From positions 1 to 59,660 of the forward strand of contig CALFBI010000012.1 of the NCBI GenBank assembly GCA_937951675.1: 59,660 nt of DNA, in the 5' to 3' direction. The translations under genes and the position numbers were made by a program. The DNA is from an uncultured Verrucomicrobiales bacterium (GTDB taxonomy: Bacteria > Verrucomicrobiota > Verrucomicrobiia > Verrucomicrobiales > Akkermansiaceae). Under the pieces are notes generated by a model. It did not search any database. It worked only from the letters and a program-made list of their open reading frames with translations, and was not told where the DNA came from. How positions within the stretch are numbered: the first letter of the stretch is position 1; every line of letters begins with the position of its first letter. Positions 32,883 through 40,559 of the stretch are shown piece by piece.

Positions 32883-34889
32883 TTAAGGTGTCTGAGGGGT
32901 AAAAGAAGTCGTTGTTTGTGAAGGAGGAATGATTTCCTCAATGGGGTCAAAATGACCAAAATAAAGATCTTGTTTGGCGAGGGGAAGGGGTTGGCCGTTT
33001 TCGTAATCGAAGAGCCCTCGGAGAATCATTTGAACGAGAGATCCTGCTACTTTCCCTCCTGATTTCCCTCCTTGAACGTAGACTGTAACTGCGTAGCGAG
33101 GGTTTTTATAAGGAGCAAATGCGGTCGTCCAAGCATTATGGCGAAGATTAGTTCTAGGTCCTTCCTGAACCGTTCCTGTTTTGGCCGCAACTTCGATATT
33201 TGTGAGCCGAGCTTTTCCGGCAGTGCCCCCTTGCTCGTGAACCGCTCTCCACATACCACGACGAATGGATTCAAGCTGTTTTGCGGAAGCTCCTTCTTTA
33301 AGGAGATTAACAACCTGTGTCGGTTTATCAGGAATGAGAATATTATTGAAACTGTCAGTGACTGATTTCACAATACGTGGTTTATAGTATATTCCTCCGT
33401 TGGCGATGGCGCTTGTCAGGCTAGTGATTTGGATAGGGGTCGCTTCAGCTTGCCATTGGCCGATGGAGGTGAGGGCAAGATTAGCTTGAGTGAGGCTTTT
33501 GCCAGGATTAAGCCTCTGCCAAGCAAGGTCTCCTGGGATTTTGCCAGTGCTTTCATTAGGAAGCTCAATGCCCGTTTTTTTACCAAATCCAAGAAGTTGG
33601 AAACCATTAATGAGGCGCTTGCTTCCAATCTCGTTTGCTAAATGCATAAAGTATGGATTACACGATCTCTTGATAGCATTCGCGAGGTTTAAGCGTCCAT
33701 GTCCTTGCTTGTTCCAGCAGTGAATTTTAAGACCTCTTCTACCGTAGGACTCATGGCCTTTACAGGAATGTGATTTCTGGCTGAATTGATGAATACAGCC
33801 TGTGACGGCTACTGGGATTTTAAAAGTCGATCCCGGCATAAAGCTTGAGAGATTTCTGTTGAGAAATGGTGCGGCTTTATTTTTTCGGTAAAGATCGAAC
33901 TTTTTTTGGGTGATTGAGGGGATGAAATGATTCGGGTTATAGTTTGGAACAGAGACCATAGCGATGATGGCCCCGGTATTGGGGTCCATCACAGTGGCTG
34001 AGCCTCTCCCAATTCGGCGCATCATGTTTTCGACCATGTATTGGATTCGAGCATCGATGGATAGCTGGACAGTAGCGCCTTGACTAGGACGAAGCCGATC
34101 GACAAGACCGAGAACTTTGTTTTTTTCGTTTTTGAGATAGGTTTTTTTTCCTTCTGGTCCGACGAGGAAATCGTTCATGGTCGATTCGATTCCAGCAGCT
34201 CCTGAGCTTTCACCAAAATAATGGTCATATTCTCGCTTCGCTTCTTCGGGAATGTCTCCTTTTGCCCATTGTTTAGTGTAGCCTAAAATATGGCACGCAA
34301 GAGCACCATAAGGATATTCACGGCGTGGTCGAACCGCCACATAAAGACCTGGCATTTCTAGATTATGCTCGGCCAGCTTCGAAAACTGGTCGTAAGTCAA
34401 ATCGATTGGGAAAGTGTAGGGGACTAAACCTCCATGTGTGAGGTAGTGCACTCGAATCGCTTTCGCTTTTTGGGAATTGATTTCGATATCAATTTGATGA
34501 CTCCTGAGTCGGGGGATGATCATTTCTTCTACGATCGAAACGATATCAGTTCCAGTTGCTTTACTGGGCATGCCGTTTTTCCGAGTGAGGTAGGTGTATT
34601 TTTTTTGATCTTGGTGCTGAGCATTCCAGCTCTGGTGAATTTCTTTTAAGTTGAGTGAGATTTCGTATGCTCTCAAGTTATCGGCAAGAACTACTTTACC
34701 AGAGCGGTCTACAATTTTTCCTCGAACTCCCGGCTCTCTGATATTCACAGTTCGGGTTCCAGGGACTTTTTCAACGAAGGAATCCCGTTTTTCGATTTGG
34801 AAGTGATAGAGTCTCGTGATCAAGGCACCTCCTCCTGCAATCACAATGATAGCAAGTAAATAAAGTCGGTATTGGAAGCGAGGAGTCAA
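32883..34889 (-). CDS. mrdA: penicillin-binding protein 2 (peptidoglycan transpeptidase, elongation)
   Basis: The 668-residue product has an N-terminal membrane anchor (LYLLAIIVIAGGGALITRLY), the PBP dimer domain with VRGKIVDRSGKVVLADNLRA, and a transpeptidase domain. Its catalytic motifs are STFK near residue 355, SCN in IKRSCNPYFMHLANEIG, and KTGT near 570. PBP2 crosslinks peptidoglycan in the elongasome with RodA and MreBCD. rodA does not follow directly; rng does. A Pro/Thr-rich C-terminal tail is present. Confidence 0.95.
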   Translation of the reverse strand: MTPRFQYRLYLLAIIVIAGGGALITRLYHFQIEKRDSFVEKVPGTRTVNIREPGVRGKIVDRSGKVVLADNLRAYEISLNLKEIHQSWNAQHQDQKKYTYLTRKNGMPSKATGTDIVSIVEEMIIPRLRSHQIDIEINSQKAKAIRVHYLTHGGLVPYTFPIDLTYDQFSKLAEHNLEMPGLYVAVRPRREYPYGALACHILGYTKQWAKGDIPEEAKREYDHYFGESSGAAGIESTMNDFLVGPEGKKTYLKNEKNKVLGLVDRLRPSQGATVQLSIDARIQYMVENMMRRIGRGSATVMDPNTGAIIAMVSVPNYNPNHFIPSITQKKFDLYRKNKAAPFLNRNLSSFMPGSTFKIPVAVTGCIHQFSQKSHSCKGHESYGRRGLKIHCWNKQGHGRLNLANAIKRSCNPYFMHLANEIGSKRLINGFQLLGFGKKTGIELPNESTGKIPGDLAWQRLNPGKSLTQANLALTSIGQWQAEATPIQITSLTSAIANGGIYYKPRIVKSVTDSFNNILIPDKPTQVVNLLKEGASAKQLESIRRGMWRAVHEQGGTAGKARLTNIEVAAKTGTVQEGPRTNLRHNAWTTAFAPYKNPRYAVTVYVQGGKSGGKVAGSLVQMILRGLFDYENGQPLPLAKQDLYFGHFDPIEEIIPPSQTTTSFTPQTP

Positions 34890-34908
34890 AAGAAATAAAA
34901 GAGAGAAG

Positions 34909-35529
34909 TTATTTTTTAGCGTGCGATTTTTTCAAGCCTTCGTAACTGATTGTATAGCGAGACCAGGCAGCAAGTTTGTATAGAATGAAAAAGATAAGGG
35001 GGGACAGAGCCATGGAAATGAGGGCTGATAAAAGCATTTGGTGGAATAATTGCCGGGGAAATACCGGCTCACCCCGAACAAAAGTGAGCGTTCCAAAATC
35101 GACAATGAGATAAAGAAAAAGAACAAAGCCACTTAATAATGCTGAGAAATACCATTTGCCTTCACGGAAGAGAGGTTGGATCCCAAACATTCCAAAGCCC
35201 ATGAGGGCAAAGAGAAGGCATGAGTAACCAAAGCGCATCGTTTCAACCGGGTTTTGATAAAGTGAGTGTTCGACCGGAGGGCAATAAAGATACTGAGATA
35301 AGTCCCAAAATATCCCGGAAATAAAGGCCAAGAAGAGCATCGCAGGCACATTTACGGTGACGGCACAACAAAGAAAGGTAAGAGGTAGAATAAGAATTCG
35401 AGCCTCATGAAGAGAACTCATTGTTGGTAGAAATTGCTGAAGCAATAGCGCCAAAATGATGCAGAGAAATAATAATGGAAGGTATCGTATCACGACTTCA
35501 AAATTATTGATCGGTGATGGCGAATACAA
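34909..35529 (-). CDS. mreD: MreD-like membrane protein
   Basis: The 206-residue product is almost wholly hydrophobic, with about five or six membrane segments (LPLLFLCIILALLLQQFL, LPLTFLCCAVTVNVPAMLFL, YSCLLFALMGFGMFG, FSALLSGFVLFLYLIVDFG, LISMALSPLIFFILYKLAAW). MreD proteins diverge quickly, so position decides: it lies between mreC, overlapping by 26 bases, and mrdA. MreD is the membrane partner of MreC in the elongasome. Confidence 0.85.
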   Translation of the reverse strand: MYSPSPINNFEVVIRYLPLLFLCIILALLLQQFLPTMSSLHEARILILPLTFLCCAVTVNVPAMLFLAFISGIFWDLSQYLYCPPVEHSLYQNPVETMRFGYSCLLFALMGFGMFGIQPLFREGKWYFSALLSGFVLFLYLIVDFGTLTFVRGEPVFPRQLFHQMLLSALISMALSPLIFFILYKLAAWSRYTISYEGLKKSHAKK

Positions 35530-36304
35530 TGTTCAGGCTTTTGAAGTCGACGGAGGGCGTGACTGTCGCAATTCCATCAAATGATCCTGATTCGTAAGCG
35601 CTAATCGTTCCGATCAGAACGTTAGGAGGGAAGAGTCCGCCTCTTCCGGTTGTGTAAACTTTCATCCCCTTGGTAATTGGGGCTTCTTTTGAGAGATATC
35701 TTAATTTCAAAGAACTTTCTTGGCCGATTTTTCCTCGGATACCACTAACAATGCCGACTTCAGGAGTGTCTTCAATTTTAGCGGATACTTGGCAAGCTTC
35801 GTCAGTGAGAAGAAGGAGGGTGGACATGCCTTCTGTAGTTTGGTCAATTTTGCCAACAAGGCCACCGTAGCTCAGAACAGGGACTTGGACACCTATGCCT
35901 GACTCTTGACCTCGATCAATGATCGCTGTTTTCCACCAAGTAGAAGGGTTTCGTCGAATGACTCTCGCTGTAATAACGTTAAATCTAGTTCTTTCTTTGA
36001 AGTGAAGAGCGGCTCGGAGTTCAGAGTTTTCTTTTTCGAGTTCGTGGAATCTATTTTTATAAACCTGTAGAGTTCCTAAGTTTTTCTCAAGGAGAGAGAC
36101 TTGCTTTTCTAGATTTTTAGAGTGTTCAACTTCTTTGATGAATTCTTGGGCTCGCCTTTCGATAGAAGAGCCGCTTTTTAAAAACGGCGATACCATCGAA
36201 TAGTAAGTCGCATGAACTTGCTGCACCGTTTTCTCACTAAGAGTAAGAACCCAAACGATAGCCGCTAGGAACAGGAGAAGCGAAATGAGATTGATGGGCC
36301 TCAT
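35504..36304 (-). CDS. mreC: rod shape-determining protein MreC
   Basis: The 266-residue product has one N-terminal membrane segment (PINLISLLLFLAAIVWVLTL), a coiled coil (about residues 55-98, KNLEKQVSLLEKNLGTLQVY and HELEKENSELRAALHFKER), and the MreC beta-barrel domain (ARVIRRNPSTWWKTAIIDRG, VPVLSYGGLVGKIDQTT, GMKVYTTGRGGLFPPNVLIG). MreC links MreB to periplasmic PBPs. It lies 30 bases after mreB and overlaps mreD. Confidence 0.95.
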   Translation of the reverse strand: MRPINLISLLLFLAAIVWVLTLSEKTVQQVHATYYSMVSPFLKSGSSIERRAQEFIKEVEHSKNLEKQVSLLEKNLGTLQVYKNRFHELEKENSELRAALHFKERTRFNVITARVIRRNPSTWWKTAIIDRGQESGIGVQVPVLSYGGLVGKIDQTTEGMSTLLLLTDEACQVSAKIEDTPEVGIVSGIRGKIGQESSLKLRYLSKEAPITKGMKVYTTGRGGLFPPNVLIGTISAYESGSFDGIATVTPSVDFKSLNIVFAITDQ

Positions 36305-36334
36305 AGAGCAAAGCGAGGACTTCTGAGAAATCCC

Positions 36335-37357
36335 TTATTCAGAATTAGCAACACGCTGTAAGAAAGAAATTTCGTTAAGCACTTTCCCTGTGCCTTCACC
36401 CACGGCGCTTAAAGGGTCTTCTGCAACATGGACCGGGAGTCCGGTTTCTTCTCTTAAAAGTTTGTCGAGCCCGCGAAGGAGTGCTCCACCACCTGCTAAA
36501 ACAAGACCTCGATCGACAAGATCAGAAGCAAGCTCAGGAGGGCAACGTTCCAGCGTGGTGCGGACGGCGTTGACGATGATACTCAGTGCTTCAGCTAAAG
36601 CTTCTCTAATTTCTTGCGAGGTGACAGACACGGTTTTAGGGAGTCCCGAGACAAGGTCTCTACCTTTAACTTCCATGGTAGTCTCTTTCGCGAGAGGGGC
36701 TGCTGATCCCAATCGGATTTTAATGTCCTCTGCAGACCGTTCGCCAATCATGAGATTATAAGCTCTTTTCATGTATTGGGTGATTGATTCGTCGAGTTTA
36801 TCACCTGCAGTGCGTTCACTTCGGGCATAAACGATGCCGGAAAGTGAAATCAAAGCGACTTCAGTGGTTCCTCCACCAATATCGACGATCATGTTACCTG
36901 CGGCGTCTTGAACGGGGAGGCCTACTCCAATCGCAGCGGCCATCGGCTCTTCGATAAGGTAAACTTCTCTTGCTCCGGCTTGTTCTGCAGATTCTTTGAC
37001 CGCTCGGCGTTCGACTTCTGTGATGCCGGAAGGGATGGCGATGACCACTCGAGGATTGCCACGGCGCTTAGCGTTTACCTTCTTGATGAAGTGACGAAGC
37101 ATCGCCTCTGTGACTCGGAAGTCAGCAATGACTCCATCGCGAAGAGGGCGAATCGCTACAATATTGCCGGGAGTTCGTCCGAGCATTCTTTTTGCGTCGT
37201 CACCCACTGCGAGGACTTCATTAGTGCCAGCTTTGATTGCGACGACTGAAGGTTCGCGCAGGACGATCCCTTGGTCTTTGACATAGACTAGGGTATTAGA
37301 GGTGCCTAAATCGATCCCAATATCATTAGGAGTAAGGCCAAAAAGTTTTGAAAACAT
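36335..37357 (-). CDS. mreB: rod shape-determining protein MreB (actin homologue)
   Basis: The 340-residue product has the MreB landmarks: [20 protein letters not shown] (phosphate 1), [60 protein letters not shown] (phosphate 2), and [20 protein letters not shown] (adenosine site). MreB filaments guide peptidoglycan synthesis in rod-shaped cells. It is the first gene of the mreBCD-mrdA-rng run, with its promoter expected in 37358-37541. Confidence 0.98.
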   Translation of the reverse strand: MFSKLFGLTPNDIGIDLGTSNTLVYVKDQGIVLREPSVVAIKAGTNEVLAVGDDAKRMLGRTPGNIVAIRPLRDGVIADFRVTEAMLRHFIKKVNAKRRGNPRVVIAIPSGITEVERRAVKESAEQAGAREVYLIEEPMAAAIGVGLPVQDAAGNMIVDIGGGTTEVALISLSGIVYARSERTAGDKLDESITQYMKRAYNLMIGERSAEDIKIRLGSAAPLAKETTMEVKGRDLVSGLPKTVSVTSQEIREALAEALSIIVNAVRTTLERCPPELASDLVDRGLVLAGGGALLRGLDKLLREETGLPVHVAEDPLSAVGEGTGKVLNEISFLQRVANSE

Positions 37358-37400
37358 AAATGTAAATCTTTAAAAATGAGTTTGATACATTTTTCTTAGG

Positions 37401-37439
37401 ACTGTTAACAGTGGAGAAAGAGCATGACGAACCTCTTTC
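37401..37439. promoter_or_regulatory. palindromes upstream of mreB
   Basis: ACTGTTAACAGT (37401-37412) is a perfect 12-base palindrome. Next to it GAAAGAG (37416-37422) and CTCTTTC (37433-37439) form a 7-base stem with a 10-base loop. They lie 44-82 bases before the mreB start, on the upstream side of the operon. No T run follows, so operator or leader structure fits better than terminator. No clear -35/-10 pair was found in the 184-base gap. Confidence 0.3.
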
Positions 37440-37541
37440 AAGTTACGACCTTGTAGAAAAACGTGAGAATCGAGCTTAGAGTGATCTAAGAATTCGTTCC
37501 CTCATTTCATGAAACTGTCACAAGCCGGTCAAGCGTAGAGA

Positions 37542-38336
37542 TCATTCTAAGGGCTTGATTTGATTGAGGGCAAAGGTTTGGTGTTCTGACCAATAAAAAC
37601 CACTAGCTAAAGTTTGAGTCAAATACTGCTTTGCGCTGTTGATGGCCTCTGGGAGCGACTTTCCGTGAGCTAGTTGTGCGGTAATGGCGGCGGAAAGAGT
37701 GCAGCCGGTTCCGTGACTTCCTGGCACATCCAGTCGGGGTGCTTCAAAATGGTGAAACTGACCGTTGTGATAAAGGGTGTCAGTGCAAGAATCTCCCTCA
37801 TAATGGCCTCCTTTGACAAGAACAGAGAGGTGGAACCGTTGTGATAATTGCTCTGCGAGTTTCTCTGGAGATGTTTCCTCATCATCCAAGAGTATTTGTG
37901 CTTCAGGCAGGTTGGGTGTGATGAGGGTTGCGAGAGGTAAAAGACGTTCTCGATAGGCTTCTATCGCTTCTTTATTGAGAAAAGGGTGCCCACTTGAGGC
38001 GACCATTACAGGGTCAATGACAAGGGGAACGTCAATCTCTTTGAGACATTCGTAAGTAGCGACAATATGTCGCTTAGAGGGGAGGAGCCCGGTTTTGTAA
38101 GCCGCGATAGGGTAGTGTTTTTGCATCACCGTTACCTGATCAATGAGGAGGGAGGGAGGGCATTCTTCCATCATACTGACGTGACCAGGCACTTCTGAAA
38201 CGATGCTACTCACGGCCGTTAGTCCGTGGACGTCGAAAGCGGCCATCGCTTTAAGATCCGCTTGTAATCCAGCTCCTGCTGAGCTGTCAGATCCGGCAAT
38301 GGTCATCGCTACAGGAGGTGCTTGAAAAGATGGCAT
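37542..38336 (-). CDS. thiD: hydroxymethylpyrimidine/phosphomethylpyrimidine kinase
   Basis: ThiD phosphorylates HMP twice in thiamine synthesis. The 264-residue ribokinase-fold protein begins PVAMTIAGSDSSAGAGLQAD, the ThiD signature. It contains VIDPVMVASSGHPFLNKEAI, LITPNLPEAQILL, LVKGGHYEGDSCTDTLY and the C-terminal PGSHGTGCTLSAAITAQLAH with the anion hole and catalytic Cys/Asp region. No thi genes or TPP riboswitch are visible nearby, so thiamine salvage of HMP is possible. Confidence 0.95.
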   Translation of the reverse strand: MPSFQAPPVAMTIAGSDSSAGAGLQADLKAMAAFDVHGLTAVSSIVSEVPGHVSMMEECPPSLLIDQVTVMQKHYPIAAYKTGLLPSKRHIVATYECLKEIDVPLVIDPVMVASSGHPFLNKEAIEAYRERLLPLATLITPNLPEAQILLDDEETSPEKLAEQLSQRFHLSVLVKGGHYEGDSCTDTLYHNGQFHHFEAPRLDVPGSHGTGCTLSAAITAQLAHGKSLPEAINSAKQYLTQTLASGFYWSEHQTFALNQIKPLE

Positions 38337-38389
38337 AAGCCTAACTTACTAGAATTTTTCTATTTTGCAAAGAGGTGCTTAAAATCATC

Positions 38390-38962
38390 TCAACAGAGAA
38401 CCTTTTGATCTTCCGAAAAAAGAGTATGCATTCTTTGATCGTGGTTTTCGGAGTGAATTTCGGGAATGATTTGGAAAGGGAAGCAAACGCCCGCAATCAT
38501 GCTATCAGGTCTTACGTGGGGGAGAAACCGGTCATAAAAACCTCCTCCTTGGCCCAGTCGTTTTCCGCTTTTGGTAAATGCTATACCGGGGCAGAGGATG
38601 AGGTCGATCGTTTCGGGTAAAATAAGAGGATGAATAAGAGGGTTCGGCTCGAGGATTCCGAAATGCCCTTTTGTGAGGGTTTTTGCATCAGAAACGAGAT
38701 GAAAGCTGAGGGTCGAATTTTCTCCAACAAGAGGATAGAGCCAATCGCGATCAGGGTGTCTAAGAGGAAGCTTGGAGAGAGAAGGTTCAGTCGGAAGAGC
38801 CGAAAAAAGAGCGATATGTTTCCATTCAGGGTGTTGTTCGATTTCTTGAGAAAGAGAGCGAGAGATAGATTGGCTTCTTTGGTTGAGATCATCGCGAGAA
38901 TGAGATTTTAAAAGAGCTCTCATTTTATGGCGATATTGGTTTTTGAGGTCGGAGTTTTTCAT
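38390..38962 (-). CDS. 5-formyltetrahydrofolate cyclo-ligase
   Basis: The 190-residue product converts 5-formyl-THF to methenyl-THF with ATP. It has the N-terminal basic helix (KNQYRHKMRALLK), a strand segment IALFSALPTEPSLSKL, and the signature GKRLGQGGGFYDRFL with the nucleotide-binding glycines. Its start overlaps the ECF sigma gene stop by 4 bases (ATGA), so it is the second gene of that unit. The gene is known as fthC or ygfA. Confidence 0.92.
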   Translation of the reverse strand: MKNSDLKNQYRHKMRALLKSHSRDDLNQRSQSISRSLSQEIEQHPEWKHIALFSALPTEPSLSKLPLRHPDRDWLYPLVGENSTLSFHLVSDAKTLTKGHFGILEPNPLIHPLILPETIDLILCPGIAFTKSGKRLGQGGGFYDRFLPHVRPDSMIAGVCFPFQIIPEIHSENHDQRMHTLFSEDQKVLC

Positions 38963-39561
38963 GAGGGATCGTTGAGATAGAAAGAGAGCTCTTCTTTGAG
39001 AGTGGTGCGTGCCCTGAAGAGAAGGCTTTTAAGAGAGGAAATACTTACTCCGAGAGTTTCAGCGATTTCTTGATAAGACCAGTCCTCGTATTTTTTAAGA
39101 ATGACAGCCATCCGTTGTTTTTCAGGGAGTTTCAAGATGGCTTGATCGACTATTTGAGTAAGTTCCGAGAATTCAGCCGCTTTTTGAGGGTTTTGGGTGA
39201 CCTCATCAGAAATCATTTCATGTCTGTTTTCTCCTTCTGTATCGATAGAGAAGCTCGAAGAGCGTTTCTTCCTTTTTTTAGAGGCTGTGAAGACAAGGTT
39301 TTTGACAATGGTATAGAGCCAGGTTGTGAATTTTGCTTGGGGTTTATAACGTTTAGCGTTTGTCCAAACTCTAATAAAAGCTTGTTGAGCAATATCTTCT
39401 GAATCGGATCGATTCCCCATCATTTTGGCAATCGTCCCGATTACAGCTCCTTGATGGCGTATGATTAATTCCTCGAAAGCAGGCTCATTTCCTTCTGCAA
39501 TAAGAATCATAAGGCGCTTATCGATTTCGTCATCGCTTAAAGATGGGTCGGAGTTTTGCAA
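38959..39561 (-). CDS. ECF-type RNA polymerase sigma factor
   Basis: The 200-residue product has region 2 (AFEELIIRHQGAVIGTIAKM, SDSEDIAQQAFIRVWTNAKR, the FTTWLYTIVKNLV segment) and region 4 (AILKLPEKQRMAVILKKYED, WSYQEIAETLGVSISSLKSL). It lacks regions 1 and 3, the mark of ECF sigma factors. No anti-sigma gene is adjacent: the next gene in the operon is the formyl-THF cyclo-ligase. Divergent from it is the M48 protease gene. A GGAAC inverted repeat in between could be its own target. Confidence 0.93.
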   Translation of the reverse strand: MQNSDPSLSDDEIDKRLMILIAEGNEPAFEELIIRHQGAVIGTIAKMMGNRSDSEDIAQQAFIRVWTNAKRYKPQAKFTTWLYTIVKNLVFTASKKRKKRSSSFSIDTEGENRHEMISDEVTQNPQKAAEFSELTQIVDQAILKLPEKQRMAVILKKYEDWSYQEIAETLGVSISSLKSLLFRARTTLKEELSFYLNDPS

Positions 39562-39636
39562 AATTTCGGGTTATAAAAGAAGGATCACTAGTCTAGCTGA
39601 AGATAGAACTGAGAAACAACGGAGAAGTTTTACAAA

Positions 39637-39659
39637 AAGGAACACTTTTTTCGTTCCTT
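39637..39659. promoter_or_regulatory. inverted GGAAC repeat, candidate ECF promoter elements
   Basis: AAGGAAC (39637-39643) and GTTCCTT (39653-39659) form a 7-base inverted repeat with 9 bases between. Each arm carries GGAAC, the usual ECF -35 core, one pointing to the M48 gene and one to the sigma gene. On the minus strand a weak TGTAAA lies about 17 bases on. Autoregulation is plausible; the -10 parts are not convincing. Confidence 0.35.
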
Positions 39660-39689
39660 CCTTTTCATGATCACGTTATAAATAGGGCC

Positions 39690-40544
39690 ATGCCTATTCG
39701 ATTTCCAGCCCCCAGAAGATCATCGCAAGGAGTAAGACGCCGTAGAAATGGGTGTCAGGGAAGACTTGTTCTTGCCGTTTTATTCGCAGTAGGAGCCTTT
39801 TTTATGTATAAAATGAAAACCCAAAAGGTGATCAATGAACATACCGGGAAAGAGCAGGTGATCCCAAGAGAGGTTGATAAAAATTATGAAATCGCTTTGG
39901 GGCTCCAAGCGATGCCTCAAATGGTGCGTCAGCATGGGGGAGAAATCCCCGAAGAGAACGAATATGCAAGGTTAGTAGATCAAGTGGGTCATCGCCTCGT
40001 GAATTCATCCTCAGCAAAGAATTCAGGATACCCGTTTGAATTTCGGTTATTGAATGATACTGAAACGGTGAATGCGTTTGCGCTTCCAGGAGGGCAAATT
40101 TTTATCACGATGGCTTTACTCTCGAAGCTTCCGAATGAAGATGCTCTTGCCGGTGTTATTGGGCATGAGATAGGTCATGTTTTGGGTCGTCATTCTCTAG
40201 AGCGAATGGCGAAAACGGATTTGTTTTCTGGATTAGCGCAAGCGGGAGGTATTCTTGTCGGAGGTGATATGGGAATGGGGGGACAGCAATCGGCTCAAGT
40301 CTTCCATCAATTAATGTCAACCAAGTATGGCCGTGATGATGAGCGTGAGTCTGATTACCTTGGTGTTAAATATATGCTTCAAGCCGGCTACGATCCAATG
40401 CAGATGGTGGCAGTCATGCGTATTTTAAAAAATGCTTCCGGAGGGGCGGGTCCAGAAATTCTGAGTAGTCATCCAGATCCTGGAAATCGTGCCGAAGATA
40501 TTCCTCGTTATATAAAACAAGCGAAAGCCGAGTTAGGAATGTAA
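39690..40544 (+). CDS. M48-family zinc metalloprotease, membrane-anchored
   Basis: The 284-residue product has a basic N-terminus, one membrane segment (RLVLAVLFAVGAFFMYKM, about residues 25-42), and an M48 catalytic domain. The zinc motif HEIGH lies near residue 158 in AGVIGHEIGHVLGRHSLERM, and the third ligand Glu is in GRDDERESDYLGVKYMLQAG. It matches the LoiP/BepA-like group that handles outer membrane proteins. The topology suggests a periplasmic catalytic domain. It is divergent from the ECF sigma gene and could be part of an envelope stress response. Confidence 0.9.
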   Translation: MPIRFPAPRRSSQGVRRRRNGCQGRLVLAVLFAVGAFFMYKMKTQKVINEHTGKEQVIPREVDKNYEIALGLQAMPQMVRQHGGEIPEENEYARLVDQVGHRLVNSSSAKNSGYPFEFRLLNDTETVNAFALPGGQIFITMALLSKLPNEDALAGVIGHEIGHVLGRHSLERMAKTDLFSGLAQAGGILVGGDMGMGGQQSAQVFHQLMSTKYGRDDERESDYLGVKYMLQAGYDPMQMVAVMRILKNASGGAGPEILSSHPDPGNRAEDIPRYIKQAKAELGM

Positions 40545-40559
40545 CGAAGCGACTAGCGC

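Noticed and set aside
37358-38341. TPP riboswitch near thiD
   Set aside because: No match to the conserved CTGAGA and ACCTGA-type elements upstream of thiD at 38337-38389.
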